A DNA stretch of 64,000 bases from RI-43 sp033764725. Lineage in GTDB: Bacteria; Pseudomonadota; Alphaproteobacteria; Caulobacterales; Aquidulcibacteraceae. The stretch lies in the NCBI GenBank assembly GCA_033764725.1, contig JANRIR010000067.1, positions 1 to 64,000 of the forward strand. The letters are read 5' to 3'. The first letter of the stretch is position 1, and every line of letters starts with the position of its first letter. The translations under genes were made by a program, and so were the position numbers. Shown here piece after piece: positions 34,802-43,433 of this stretch. The notes under the pieces were generated by a model, which was given only the letters and a program-made list of their open reading frames with translations, ran no database searches and had not been told where the DNA came from.

Positions 34802-36208
34802 ATGCGGGGGATGTGGGCGGCGATGGCGGCGTTGGCGTTGGCGATGACCGCCGATGCGCAGGCGCCGCGGCCCGACGAGGCGGCGTTCCGCGCGCTCTAT
34901 GAGGAGCTGGTCGAGATCGACACATCGCCCTCGACAGGCTCGTGCACGCGCGCGGCGGAGGCGATGGCCGCGCATCTGCGCGCGGCGGGCTTCGGCGAGG
35001 CCGACCTGCGCGTCATCGTGCCCGAAGGCAAGCCGGACGACGGCAATTTGACTGCCGTGCTGCGCGGGTCGAATCCGCGCGCGGGCGCGTTGCTGCTGTT
35101 GGCGCATATCGACGTCGTCGACGCCCGCCGCGAAGATTGGGAGCGCGATCCGTTCACGCTGTTCGAGGAGAACGGATATTTCTATGGTCGAGGAACAATA
35201 GACGACAAGGCGATGGCGGCGATCTTCGCCGACCTCATGATCCGCCTGAAGCGCGAGAATTTCCGCCCCCGCCGGGATGTGAAGCTGGCGCTGACCTGCG
35301 GCGAGGAAACCTCGAACCGCGTCAATGGCGTGCGCTATCTCTTGGAGCATCACCGCGACCTGATCGACGCCTCCGTCGCGCTCAACGAGGGCGCCGGCGG
35401 CATCCTGCGCGCTGACGGAACGCCGCTGGCGCTCAATATCCAGGCCGGCGAGAAAGTGCATCAGGTATTCGTGCTGGAGACGACCAATCCGGGCGGGCAT
35501 TCCTCCCGCCCGCGCGCGGACAACGCGATCTATCAATTGAACGCCGCCGTCGCGCGCATCGCGGCGCATGACTTTCCCGTGGCGTTGAATCCCGTCACGC
35601 AATCCTTCTTCGCGCGCATGGCCGATCTCGAAGGCGGCGCGCTCGGCGCGGCGATGCGCGCGCTTGCAGCCGATCCGACCAACGCCGAAGCGATCGCACA
35701 ATTGTCGCGGGAGCCGAGCTACAACGCGATGATGCGCACGACCTGCATCGCCACGCGGCTCGACGCCGGTCATGCGCCGAACGCCTTGCCGCAGCGCGCG
35801 CGCGCCACGTTCAGCTGCCGTTTGTTGCCGGGGCACGCAAGCGATGCGGTGCGCGCGGAGCTTGCGCGCGTCATCGCCGATCCGGGCGTATCGATCACGC
35901 TGGCCAATGGCGCACAACCGACGCCGCCGCCGCCGCCGCTGACCCCCGCCTTGATGCGCACCGTCGAACGGCATGGCCGCCACTTCTGGCCCGATGCGCC
36001 GTTGGTCCCGATCATGCTGCCCGGCGCCACCGACGGGCGCTTTCTCAACGCCGCCGGCGTGCCGACCTACGGTCTGAGCGGCATTTTCTCCACGCCGGAC
36101 GAAACCAACGCGCACGGCCTCAATGAAAAAGTCCGCGTCGCTTCGGTCTATCGCGGGCGGGATTTTCTCGACGCGGTGGTGCGCGATCTGGCGCGCCAAT
36201 CGCGATGA
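34802..36208 (+). CDS. Secreted M20-family metallopeptidase
   Basis: A 468-residue zinc peptidase with signal peptide (MRGMWAAMAALALAMTADAQA). Active-site motifs: LLLLAHIDVVDARREDW (His, Asp), YGRGTIDDKAM (bridging Asp) and LTCGEETSNRVNG (catalytic Glu). A dimerisation domain with NPGGHSSRPRADNAIYQL follows at about 220-330, and a late metal-binding His in NAHGLNEKV. Resembles periplasmic carboxypeptidase/dipeptidase-like M20 proteins common in Caulobacterales. Overlaps the next gene by 4 bases (ATGA). Confidence 0.9.
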   Translation: MRGMWAAMAALALAMTADAQAPRPDEAAFRALYEELVEIDTSPSTGSCTRAAEAMAAHLRAAGFGEADLRVIVPEGKPDDGNLTAVLRGSNPRAGALLLLAHIDVVDARREDWERDPFTLFEENGYFYGRGTIDDKAMAAIFADLMIRLKRENFRPRRDVKLALTCGEETSNRVNGVRYLLEHHRDLIDASVALNEGAGGILRADGTPLALNIQAGEKVHQVFVLETTNPGGHSSRPRADNAIYQLNAAVARIAAHDFPVALNPVTQSFFARMADLEGGALGAAMRALAADPTNAEAIAQLSREPSYNAMMRTTCIATRLDAGHAPNALPQRARATFSCRLLPGHASDAVRAELARVIADPGVSITLANGAQPTPPPPPLTPALMRTVERHGRHFWPDAPLVPIMLPGATDGRFLNAAGVPTYGLSGIFSTPDETNAHGLNEKVRVASVYRGRDFLDAVVRDLARQSR

Positions 36209-36720
36209 CCGCGCCGACGCTGTCCACCGCGCGGCTCGTTCTGCGCCCGCATCGCCCAGACGATCTCGACGCCTGCGCGGCGATGTGGAGCGACCCCGCC
36301 GTCGTGCGTTTCATCGGCGGCGCGCCCTCGACCCGCGAGCAGACCTGGCGTCGCATCCTGTCTTACGCCGGCTTATGGCCGCTCCTCGGCTACGGCTATT
36401 GGGCCGTCGTCGATCCGAGCGACGGCGCATATCTGGGCGATGTCGGTTTCGCGCATTGGCGGCGCGCGCTCGGTCCCGCCTTCGATGACGCGACGGAGAT
36501 GGGCTGGGCGTTGTCGCCGCAGGCGCAGGGGCGCGGCTATGCGTCGGAAGCCGTGCAGGCGGCGCTGGCGTGGGCGGATGCGGCGCTGCCGCGGCGCATC
36601 GTGTGCATGATCGCGCCGGAGAATGCGCCGTCGCTGCGCGTGGCGGCGCGCTGCGGATTTACGCCCTTCGACGAGGCGACCTATGCGGGCGCCACGTCGA
36701 TCCTCCTCGAGCGGCGGTAA
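36205..36720 (+). CDS. RimJ/RimL-type GNAT N-acetyltransferase
   Basis: A 171-residue GNAT protein with TARLVLRPHRPDDLDACAAMWSDPAVVRFIGG at the start, a central beta strand region GYWAVVDPSDGAYLGDVGFAHWRR, the acetyl-CoA loop LSPQAQGRGYASEAVQAAL and CMIAPENAPSLRVAARCGF. Length typical. Substrate unknown. Starts by ATGA overlap with the peptidase gene. Confidence 0.92.
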   Translation: MTAPTLSTARLVLRPHRPDDLDACAAMWSDPAVVRFIGGAPSTREQTWRRILSYAGLWPLLGYGYWAVVDPSDGAYLGDVGFAHWRRALGPAFDDATEMGWALSPQAQGRGYASEAVQAALAWADAALPRRIVCMIAPENAPSLRVAARCGFTPFDEATYAGATSILLERR

Positions 36721-36733
36721 GCCCGGCGCGGGT

Positions 36734-37888
36734 CTATTGCAGCGGCGAGGCTTCGGCCTCGAGGGCGCGGCGCAATTCCTCCTCCGCGGCGGCGTTCGGG
36801 CGCGCCGGGGTGAGCGCGGCCGGGCCGCCGTCGATCCCATCCGGCTGCGGCGCAGGATTGAGCGGAACCGGCTGCGCGCCGACGCCGACGCCGGGATCGA
36901 TCGGCGCGGGCTCGGGCGGCGCCGGCGCGGTCAGCGCCGAGGCGTCGGGGGTCGCGAGCGACGGCCCCGCCTGGCGCAGCTCGGCGATGCGTCCGCGCAC
37001 CTGCACGGCGTGCCGGCTCTCCGGGAAATCGTCGAGGAAGGCGGTCAGCGCCTCGATCGTGTCTTCGCGTCGAGCCTCTTCGAGGCGCGCCAGCTCAAGG
37101 CCCTCGAGGGCGGCTTCGGCCTCGGCGCGATAGCGGTCGGCGAAGGGGCTGGCGAGAAACCCGCGCAATTCGTCGACGTCGGTCTGGTCGGTGCCGCGCC
37201 ACAGCCGCGCCGCTTCGGCGGCGCCGTGCTGGCTCTGATAGAGGGCGTAGCCGCCGATCCCTACGGCGGCGACGACCACGAAGGTGACGATCCCGATCAC
37301 GGCGAGCTGGAGGGTCGAGTTCCGCTCGCGCGGGGGCTCGTCATAGATCCCGCCGCCTGCGGGCGGGCGGGTGTGGAAGGCGCCGCCGGGCTCGGGCGGC
37401 GGATCGACATAGACCGGCGGCGGCGCAACCACGGGCGGCGGGACCGGCGCCACAGCCGGCGGCGGCGGGGGCGGGGCTGCGGCTGCGGCGGCCGCAGCGG
37501 CGGCGGCCGCGCGCGCTGCGTCGAGATGATGCGTGATGGCGGCGGCAAGGTCGCGCCAGCCCGGGAATTCATCCTCGCCGCGCCAGCCGGTGAGATTGAC
37601 GCTGGGGTCCAGCGAGAACTCCAAAGGCGGCTCGGCGTTGTGCATGCGCACATGGACGAGACGGCCGGTATTGTGGGCGAAGGCGGCCTCGCCGATGAGG
37701 TCGGGCCGGGCGGCGGAGCGCGGCGACCACAACGCCAGCGTGCACACGGCCTCCTCCATGGCCTCGCGCAGGGCGGGGCCTGGCGGCTCGTCATACGTGG
37801 CGCCCAGCCGCATCATGCGCAGCTTTTCCGCCAGCGCGCGCGCCGGCGCGGAATCGTCCGCCGCATGCAGGATCACCACACGGGTCAT
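36734..37888 (-). CDS. Membrane-anchored TIR-like protein with periplasmic repeat region
   Basis: A 384-residue protein with an N-terminal TIR-like domain (about 1-122: TRVVILHAADDSAPARALAEKLR, LALWSPRSAARPDLIGEAAFAHNTGRLVHVRM). Glu67 is at the position of the NADase glutamate, but the usual preceding Trp is Asp. An Ala run and a Pro-rich linker (125-190) follow, then one helix (193-217). The remainder has two diverged repeats of an L-x-x-FL-x-x-P-x-S/A-x-x-A type (about 238-305) and a disordered Pro/Ala tail. Basic residues before the helix suggest the TIR part is cytoplasmic. Domain assignment is from pattern only. Confidence 0.72.
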   Translation of the reverse strand: MTRVVILHAADDSAPARALAEKLRMMRLGATYDEPPGPALREAMEEAVCTLALWSPRSAARPDLIGEAAFAHNTGRLVHVRMHNAEPPLEFSLDPSVNLTGWRGEDEFPGWRDLAAAITHHLDAARAAAAAAAAAAAAPPPPPPAVAPVPPPVVAPPPVYVDPPPEPGGAFHTRPPAGGGIYDEPPRERNSTLQLAVIGIVTFVVVAAVGIGGYALYQSQHGAAEAARLWRGTDQTDVDELRGFLASPFADRYRAEAEAALEGLELARLEEARREDTIEALTAFLDDFPESRHAVQVRGRIAELRQAGPSLATPDASALTAPAPPEPAPIDPGVGVGAQPVPLNPAPQPDGIDGGPAALTPARPNAAAEEELRRALEAEASPLQ

Positions 37889-38082
37889 CGTCGTCCTTTC
37901 GCCGCCGCACTCATGACATTTGCGCCATGATGGAGCGCTGCGGCGGTTTTGTGGAAACCGGCCGCCCGCGGGCTCCCCCTAGCAGGTTCCGTACCGGTTG
38001 GGCAGTTTCCCCCATGCGGCGAGCCTGATACAGGCGCTTTGGTCGTGACGGCGCCATGACGCCGGTCACCGTTCGGGGCGCC

Positions 38083-38970
38083 ATGATCAGCTTGGACCAA
38101 CGTTTGCGCGAAGCGGCGGACCGCATCACCGTGGCGATGGACGCGCTTCTGCCGCGCGCCGTGGGGCCGGAGGCCGACCTGCTGAGCGCCATGCGCTATG
38201 CAGCGCTCGCGGGCGGCAAGCGGCTGCGGCCGTTCCTGACCATCGAGGTCGGCCGGCTGTTCGAGGCCGATGAGACCGCGCTGTTGCGCACCGCCGTCGC
38301 GCTGGAATGCGTGCACACCTATTCGCTGGTGCACGACGATCTGCCCTGCATGGACGACGACGACCTGCGGCGCGGCCAGCCCACCGTGCACAAGGCCTAT
38401 AGCGAAGCGACCGCGGTGCTCGCCGGCGATGCGCTGCTGACGATCGCCTTCGAAATGCTGGCCGATCCGGCCACGCACCCCGATCCGCAGATGCGCTGCC
38501 TGTTGATCAGCGGCCTGGCCAAGGCCGCCGGCGCGCACGGCATGGTCGCCGGCCAGGCGATCGACATGGCCGGCGCGGCGGCGGGCGACGACCTGATCAC
38601 GCTGACGCGCATGAACCGGATGAAGACCGGCGCGCTGATCTCCTATGCGGTGGACGCCGGCGCGCTGATCGGCGTCGCCAGCGAGGACGAGCGCCACGCG
38701 CTGGCGCGCTACGCCCACGATATCGGGCTCGCCTTCCAGCTGGTGGACGACATGCTCGACGCCGCCGGCTCCGAGGCCGAACTGGGCAAGGCGGTCGGCA
38801 AGGACGCGGCCGCCGGCAAGGCCAATTTCGTCACCATCCTGGGCCCGGAAGCGGCCGAGGCGCGCGTCACGCTGCTCGCCGCACAGGCGAAAGCGCATCT
38901 GGGCATGTTCGGCCATCGGGGCGACGTATTGTCCGAGGTCGTCGACTTCATCTTGGATCGGCGCCATTGA
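38083..38970 (+). CDS. ispA: (2E,6E)-Farnesyl diphosphate synthase
   Basis: Condenses isopentenyl diphosphate to farnesyl diphosphate. The 295-residue protein has the GGKRLRP motif near residue 44, the first Asp-rich motif VHDDLPCMDDDDLRRG and the second QLVDDMLD. Start at 38083 chosen for its GGGG ribosome site; an ATG at 38056 adds nine residues. Followed by dxs 49 bases later in the same orientation, the usual ispA-dxs pair in alphaproteobacteria; xseB, often their neighbour, lies 4 kb upstream. Confidence 0.95.
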   Translation: MISLDQRLREAADRITVAMDALLPRAVGPEADLLSAMRYAALAGGKRLRPFLTIEVGRLFEADETALLRTAVALECVHTYSLVHDDLPCMDDDDLRRGQPTVHKAYSEATAVLAGDALLTIAFEMLADPATHPDPQMRCLLISGLAKAAGAHGMVAGQAIDMAGAAAGDDLITLTRMNRMKTGALISYAVDAGALIGVASEDERHALARYAHDIGLAFQLVDDMLDAAGSEAELGKAVGKDAAAGKANFVTILGPEAAEARVTLLAAQAKAHLGMFGHRGDVLSEVVDFILDRRH

Positions 38971-39019
38971 TGGCTCTGGCGTTACGCGCCGGAAAGAATG
39001 CCTGCGTCTCGGGGACACA

Positions 39020-40933
39020 ATGACCGCATCCACGCCGCTGCTCGACCGTGTCCGCACGCCCCATGATTTGCGCCAGATCGCCGAAGCCGATTTGAACCAG
39101 GTGGCCGCCGAAGTGCGCGCCGAGATGATCGACGCGGTGTCGGTGACCGGGGGTCATCTCGGCGCGGGCCTCGGCGTCGTCGAACTGACCGTCGCGCTGC
39201 ACTACGTGTTCGACACGCCGGACGACATCCTGATCTGGGACGTCGGCCACCAGGCCTATCCGCACAAGATCCTCACCGGCCGGCGCGACCGCATCCGCAC
39301 GCTGCGCCAGGGTGGGGGCTTAAGCGGATTCACCAAGCGCGCGGAAAGCGTCTACGATCCCTTTGGCGCCGCCCACGCCTCGACCTCGATCTCCGCTGCG
39401 CTCGGCTTTTGCGTCGCGCGCGATCAGAAGGGCGCGAACAATCACGTCATCGCCGTCATCGGCGACGGCTCGCTGTCGGCCGGCATGGCCTATGAGGCGA
39501 TGAACAACGCCGCGGAAACCACCAAGCGGCTTATCGTTATCTTGAACGACAACGATATGAGCATCGCCCCGCCGGTCGGCGGCATGAGCTCGTATCTCGG
39601 GCGTCTGGCCTCGTCGAAAACCTATCGCCGCGTGCGCAAGGCGGCCAAGGCGGTCGCCTCGCATCTGCCGGCGCCGATCCATGACGTGGCCAAGAAGGCC
39701 GAGGAATACGCCCGCACGATGGTGACGGGCGGCACCTTCTTCGAGGAATTGGGCTTCCATTATATCGGCCCGTTCGACGGGCACGATCTCACCAATCTGC
39801 TGCTTATTTTGCGCAACGCGAAAGACTACGACGACCGTCCCGTGCTCATTCATGTGGTGACCAAGAAGGGCAAAGGCTACGCGCCGGCGGAAGCCGCGGC
39901 GGACAAGTATCACGGCGTGACGAAATTCAACGTCGTCACCGGCGAGCAGGCCAAGCCGAAGGCGGGCCCGCCGAGCTATACGCGCGTGTTCGCCGATAGC
40001 CTGGTGAAGCTTGCGGAAAACGACAAGAAGATCGTCGCCATCACCGCCGCGATGCCGTCAGGCACCGGGCTCGACGTGTTCGGCAAGGCGTTTCCGGAAC
40101 GCACCTTCGATGTCGGCATCGCCGAACAGCACGCGGTGACGTTCGCGGCGGGCCTTGCGGCGGACGGGATGAAGCCGTTCTGCGCGATCTATTCCACGTT
40201 CCTGCAGCGCGGCTATGACCAGGTCGTCCATGACGTCGCGATCCAGAGCCTGCCTGTGCGCTTCGCGATGGACCGCGCGGGCCTCGTCGGCGCCGATGGG
40301 CCCACGCATGCGGGTTCGTTCGACATCGGCTATCTCGGCGCGCTGCCGGGCTTCGTGCTGATGGCGGCGGCGGACGAGGTGGAGCTGGCGCGCATGACCG
40401 CGACGGCCGCCGCGATCGACGATCGGCCGTGCGGTTTCCGCTATCCGCGCGGCGACGCGTTCGGGCTGGAGATGCCCGCGACGCTCGAGCCGCTGGAGAT
40501 CGGCAAGGGCCGCATCGTGCGCGAAGGGTCGTCGATTGCGCTTCTGAGCTATGGCGCGCGGCTGGCCGATAGTGTGAAGGCGGCGGAACGATTGGCCGCG
40601 ATGGGCTTGAGCGCCACCGTGGCCGACGCGCGCTTTGCGAAACCGTTGGACGAGGATCTGATCCGGCGGCTTGCGCGCAACCACGAAGTGCTGATCACGA
40701 TCGAGGAAGGCGCCGTCGGCGGCTTCGGCGCGTTCGTGCTGCATTTCCTGGCGAAAGACGGGCTTCTGGATCGCGGCCTGAAAGTGCGCACGCTGACGCT
40801 GCCCGATATTTTCCAAGACCAGGATAAGCCGGACGCGATGATCGCGCAGGCGGGGCTGGATGCGGATGGGATTGCGACGGCGGCGCTAGCGGCGCTGGGG
40901 CGCGAGGCTGTTGGGGGTGGGGTGCGGGCTTAG
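39020..40933 (+). CDS. dxs: 1-Deoxy-D-xylulose-5-phosphate synthase
   Basis: First enzyme of the MEP isoprenoid pathway, thiamine-diphosphate dependent. The 637-residue protein shows WDVGHQAYPHKILTGRRD, the ThDP motif VIGDGSLSAGMAYEAMNNA...VILNDNDMSI, the pyrimidine domain FDVGIAEQHAVTFAAGLA with DRAGLVGADGPTHAG, and a transketolase C-terminal domain. Full length. Its TAG stop overlaps the TAA of the convergent 96-residue gene by two bases, which marks the left edge of an inserted AT-richer block. Confidence 0.97.
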   Translation: MTASTPLLDRVRTPHDLRQIAEADLNQVAAEVRAEMIDAVSVTGGHLGAGLGVVELTVALHYVFDTPDDILIWDVGHQAYPHKILTGRRDRIRTLRQGGGLSGFTKRAESVYDPFGAAHASTSISAALGFCVARDQKGANNHVIAVIGDGSLSAGMAYEAMNNAAETTKRLIVILNDNDMSIAPPVGGMSSYLGRLASSKTYRRVRKAAKAVASHLPAPIHDVAKKAEEYARTMVTGGTFFEELGFHYIGPFDGHDLTNLLLILRNAKDYDDRPVLIHVVTKKGKGYAPAEAAADKYHGVTKFNVVTGEQAKPKAGPPSYTRVFADSLVKLAENDKKIVAITAAMPSGTGLDVFGKAFPERTFDVGIAEQHAVTFAAGLAADGMKPFCAIYSTFLQRGYDQVVHDVAIQSLPVRFAMDRAGLVGADGPTHAGSFDIGYLGALPGFVLMAAADEVELARMTATAAAIDDRPCGFRYPRGDAFGLEMPATLEPLEIGKGRIVREGSSIALLSYGARLADSVKAAERLAAMGLSATVADARFAKPLDEDLIRRLARNHEVLITIEEGAVGGFGAFVLHFLAKDGLLDRGLKVRTLTLPDIFQDQDKPDAMIAQAGLDADGIATAALAALGREAVGGGVRA

Positions 40934-41220
40934 TCGAGTGAATATTGCTTTGAGTACTTCCGTCGATGCTCATCGATGACGGCACTCACCAATCGCCGTG
41001 CGACATGAGGTTGGTGATTTCGGATGATGCCATTCACTAGGGAGGTCCAGGTCTTAGACTTCGCGGACCGCCACCAAGACAGGTCGATGCCCTCGACTCG
41101 TGCTCGGTCTAGCAATCGTGCCTTCAAATGGTCAGAAACACCGCGACCGCGGGGCGGGACGGCCCATTCGGGTAGAGCCATTTCTGCCTCGTCATCCGCC
41201 AGAGCAATGGTGAGGGACAT
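40930..41220 (-). CDS. Small protein of the TIR-ParA island, unidentified
   Basis: A 96-residue cytoplasmic protein with no signal or membrane helix. It has an acidic opening (ADDEAEMALPEW), a Pro/Arg/Gly stretch and then a basic helical part (DHLKARLLDRARVEGIDLSWWRS, TWTSLVNGIIRNHQPHVARRLVSAVIDEHRRKYSK). Base composition is AT-richer than flanking genes. It starts 52 bases after the TIR-ParA stop on the same strand, so the two form an operon. ParA-type ATPases usually pair with a small partner protein; this is the obvious candidate, but no ParB motif is visible. An internal ATG at 41181 is an alternative start. Confidence 0.65.
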   Translation of the reverse strand: MSLTIALADDEAEMALPEWAVPPRGRGVSDHLKARLLDRARVEGIDLSWWRSAKSKTWTSLVNGIIRNHQPHVARRLVSAVIDEHRRKYSKQYSLD

Positions 41221-41272
41221 CCTCCGAATCTCCTTCCGAGGGCATCAGAGTCAGTCTCCGGGAGTTAATAAA

Positions 41273-42592
41273 CTACGAAGCCGCCACCTTGCTTGGCCAA
41301 AGAATCTCCGTGTACTCGGCCGCTGCGTCACTCAATGCACGATGAATTTGCTCCGCGCCATTTCCCAACCTGTTGAGCGCAAGCGTGTCCAATTGATTCA
41401 GCGGGGCTTCGTCCAAGTTTCGCGTTTGCATAAAAGCGCTGGCATGGATTCTACTCTTCAGCGTCAGCGGGCCATAGATTGAGTGTGATCTAACTTGTTG
41501 TTCCGCCCTCGGAATCACATCGCGCGGCACGTTGTTCATGATGACATTCAGGGTGGGCTTATTGCCTGCACCGAAAATGGCGGTGCCAAGCCGCTCGACA
41601 GTGCGTAATCCAACTAAGGAGAATGTGTCGGCTGTAACTGGCGCCAGTATATGCGATGATGCTTCTAGCGCGCATGCGGTCAGAAATGAGACACTGGGAT
41701 TGCAGTCTATCACGATCAAATCAAAATGGCGCCGACAGTCGGCCATGAATTGGTGAAATCGAAATTTGCAGGCATTAAGTTGCTCCGGCGTCTTGTCCCA
41801 CATCGTATACTTCATCAGCTCTACTTGTCCTGGCAGCAGCGCAAACTCAGAATCGAGCGACCTGTGATGTAGATTGGTAACGGTGTCTACAGGAGCCGGA
41901 GGTTCCTCATTTGGCTTCACCAAGATAGAAATAATGTCCTTAGCGGGCGATTCATGTTGAGTGAGTATCGACGGCTCGAACGCGGACATGACCGTTCTGT
42001 CTGTTTGGTGCGCACTCTCAAGATCGCCGACAGCTAAGATCATTTGCGATAAATTGTGTTGTGGATCGCAATCGATCAGCAAAACTCTCTTGTTGTGTTG
42101 AGCCGCAACCGAGAAAAAGAGATTTGCGGTGAGTGTAGTTTTTCCTACACCGCCCTTTACGTTCAGCATTGAAACGACAGGCGCTTCATGTCTGGTGATG
42201 TTTCCCATTGCGCTGACCGCTTCAGCCAGAACCGCTCTTTCTTGCTTTCCTCTTTTTGAAATAGTTTGTGTCGCCTGCTGCAGTATAAAGGCTAAGGGAT
42301 GAGTTGAGGGCACTGGGTCGAACTCAAGAACGACCACGGGGGTATGGTTGCGAAGCGCAAATAAAATTTCACTTTGAACCCAAGAGCTTTGGCGTGCTCG
42401 CGCTGTGAGAAATACTAGCAGCGCGTCCGCTGAAATAATTGCACGAGCGATTGGCGGGGGAAACGGTTTGTCCGGAGCGATCTGCTCGGTAGAAACCCAG
42501 GCCTCGCAATTGGCCTTCCGAAGCGCCTCCTTAAGCCGACCTACGGCGGCACCGTCTGCGTGTGCGTGGCTAATGAAAACCTTCTTGGCCAT
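41273..42592 (-). CDS. TIR domain fused to ParA-type ATPase
   Basis: A 439-residue protein. Residues 1-125 form a TIR domain: KKVFISHAHADGAAVGRLKEAL, WVSTEQIAP and VFLTARARQSSWVQSEILFAL. Glu75 is in the NADase position four residues after the conserved Trp71. Residues about 138-430 are a full ParA/SIMIBI ATPase: deviant Walker A KGGVGKTT at 146-153, LLIDCDPQHNLS at 171-182, LIVIDCNPS at 292-300 and the later ILAPVTADTFSLVGLRTV. The gene is visibly AT-richer than its surroundings. I know of no characterised protein with this fusion; a defence role is inferred from the TIR domain. Confidence 0.88.
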   Translation of the reverse strand: MAKKVFISHAHADGAAVGRLKEALRKANCEAWVSTEQIAPDKPFPPPIARAIISADALLVFLTARARQSSWVQSEILFALRNHTPVVVLEFDPVPSTHPLAFILQQATQTISKRGKQERAVLAEAVSAMGNITRHEAPVVSMLNVKGGVGKTTLTANLFFSVAAQHNKRVLLIDCDPQHNLSQMILAVGDLESAHQTDRTVMSAFEPSILTQHESPAKDIISILVKPNEEPPAPVDTVTNLHHRSLDSEFALLPGQVELMKYTMWDKTPEQLNACKFRFHQFMADCRRHFDLIVIDCNPSVSFLTACALEASSHILAPVTADTFSLVGLRTVERLGTAIFGAGNKPTLNVIMNNVPRDVIPRAEQQVRSHSIYGPLTLKSRIHASAFMQTRNLDEAPLNQLDTLALNRLGNGAEQIHRALSDAAAEYTEILWPSKVAAS

Positions 42593-42600
42593 GTGTCCCG

Positions 42601-42609
42601 CCCCCCCCC
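42601..42609 (-). promoter_or_regulatory. Nine-G tract at the ribosome-binding position of the TIR-ParA gene
   Basis: On the minus strand nine consecutive G lie 8 bases upstream of the ATG at 42592, where a Shine-Dalgarno site would be; CGGGACAC fills the gap. Homopolymeric G tracts of this length are slippage-prone, so changes in length could alter translation. The tract is part of the same leader that separates this gene from the divergent lipoprotein gene. Confidence 0.75.
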
Positions 42610-42724
42610 TGTTGTCCAGATTGCTAGGTTACGGCGCATTAACCAAGTTCGGCAACCAGGACGTGCCCCAATCCACCCGCCCCCGCCGCGCGTAGAAGCT
42701 TCCGCCACCCCCCGGAGCCCTCCC

Positions 42725-43258
42725 ATGCGCGCCGCTCTCGCCGCCATCCCAGCCTTCCTCCTGTCCGCCTGCGCGACCGCGCCGCCGCTCCCGCCGGAGA
42801 CGGGGCCGAATGCGTTTGTCATCGAGGAGGATTTGCTGGGCCGCACTGTCGCGCGCGGCGAGTTTCGCGCCATCAATGGCGTGCGGCGCGGCTTCACCGC
42901 GGAGTTGAACGGGTCGCTCGAAGGCAACATGTTCACCCTCGTCGAGGACTTCGCCTATGACGACGGCGAGCGCGACCGCAAAACCTGGCGGCTCGAGCGC
43001 GTCGCTCCCGGCCGCTATATCGGCACGCGCGAGGATGTCGTCGGCACGGCGGAAGGCGTGCAGGAAGGCCGCGCGTTCCGCCTCGAATATGACATCCGCC
43101 TGCCCGGCCGCGACGGCAAACCCGGCCGCAAGCTGCGCTTTCGCGATGTGATGGTGGAGACCGCCGACGGCGTGGTGCTCAACCGCGCGACGGTCGGCTG
43201 GTACGGCATCCGCGTGGCGCAGGTGGATTTGCGGATCGAGAGGGCGGGAGGGGAGTAG
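42725..43258 (+). CDS. DUF3833-family lipoprotein
   Basis: A 177-residue lipoprotein (MRAALAAIPAFLLSACATAP, lipobox LSAC). The DUF3833 pattern is visible: FVIEEDLLGRTVARGEFRAINGVRRGFTAELNG, FTLVEDFAYDDGERDRKTWRLERVAPGRYIGTREDVVG, GRKLRFRDVMVETADGVVLNRATVGWYGIRV. Function unknown, envelope location. The start at 42725 is required for the signal. Its TAG stop lies inside the first unit of a heptamer repeat, followed by a terminator at 43326. Confidence 0.88.
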   Translation: MRAALAAIPAFLLSACATAPPLPPETGPNAFVIEEDLLGRTVARGEFRAINGVRRGFTAELNGSLEGNMFTLVEDFAYDDGERDRKTWRLERVAPGRYIGTREDVVGTAEGVQEGRAFRLEYDIRLPGRDGKPGRKLRFRDVMVETADGVVLNRATVGWYGIRVAQVDLRIERAGGE

Positions 43259-43308
43259 TGAGTAGTGAGTAGTGTGTAGTGAGTAGTGAGTAGTGAGTAG
43301 TGAGTAGG
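43254..43308. repeat. AGTAGTG heptamer tandem repeat
   Basis: About seven consecutive seven-base units AGTAGTG (one variant TGTAGTG), beginning at the stop codon of the DUF3833 gene. It ends in a GAGTAG-GCG-CTACTC hairpin. A related array in reverse orientation lies at 43434-43465, so the pair brackets two terminators. Confidence 0.9.
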
Positions 43309-43325
43309 CGCTACTCAACGCATCA

Positions 43326-43363
43326 CCCCGGCCTCGCGGCGCGAGAGCCGGGGTCTATTTTTT
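43326..43363 (+). terminator. Rho-independent terminator of the DUF3833 gene
   Basis: Hairpin CCCCGGC-CTCGC-GGC-GCGAG-A-GCCGGGG followed by TCTATTTTTT. Confidence 0.85.
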
Positions 43364-43372
43364 GGTACGCCC

Positions 43373-43414
43373 AAAAAAACATGGGCCCCGGATCGACCTT
43401 CGGTCGTCCGGGGC
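43373..43414 (-). terminator. Rho-independent terminator of the flgB-flgC-fliE operon
   Basis: On the minus strand a GCCCCGGA-CGACC-GAA-GGTCG-TCCGGGGC type hairpin is followed, after CCATG, by a seven-T run. It faces the terminator at 43326-43363 and carries the CATGGGCCCCGG core also found at 57540-57555. Confidence 0.85.
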
Positions 43415-43433
43415 GCGGGTAGGGGAGCGAACC

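Noticed and set aside
40930..42610. Plasmid-type ParA-ParB partition locus
   Set aside because: ParA is fused to TIR, no ParB or parS repeats are visible, and no replication gene is present; partition alone does not explain it.
42593..42680. CtrA box (TTAA-N7-TAAC) upstream of the TIR-ParA gene
   Set aside because: The second half is shifted by one base from the consensus, and the surrounding leader shows no second site.
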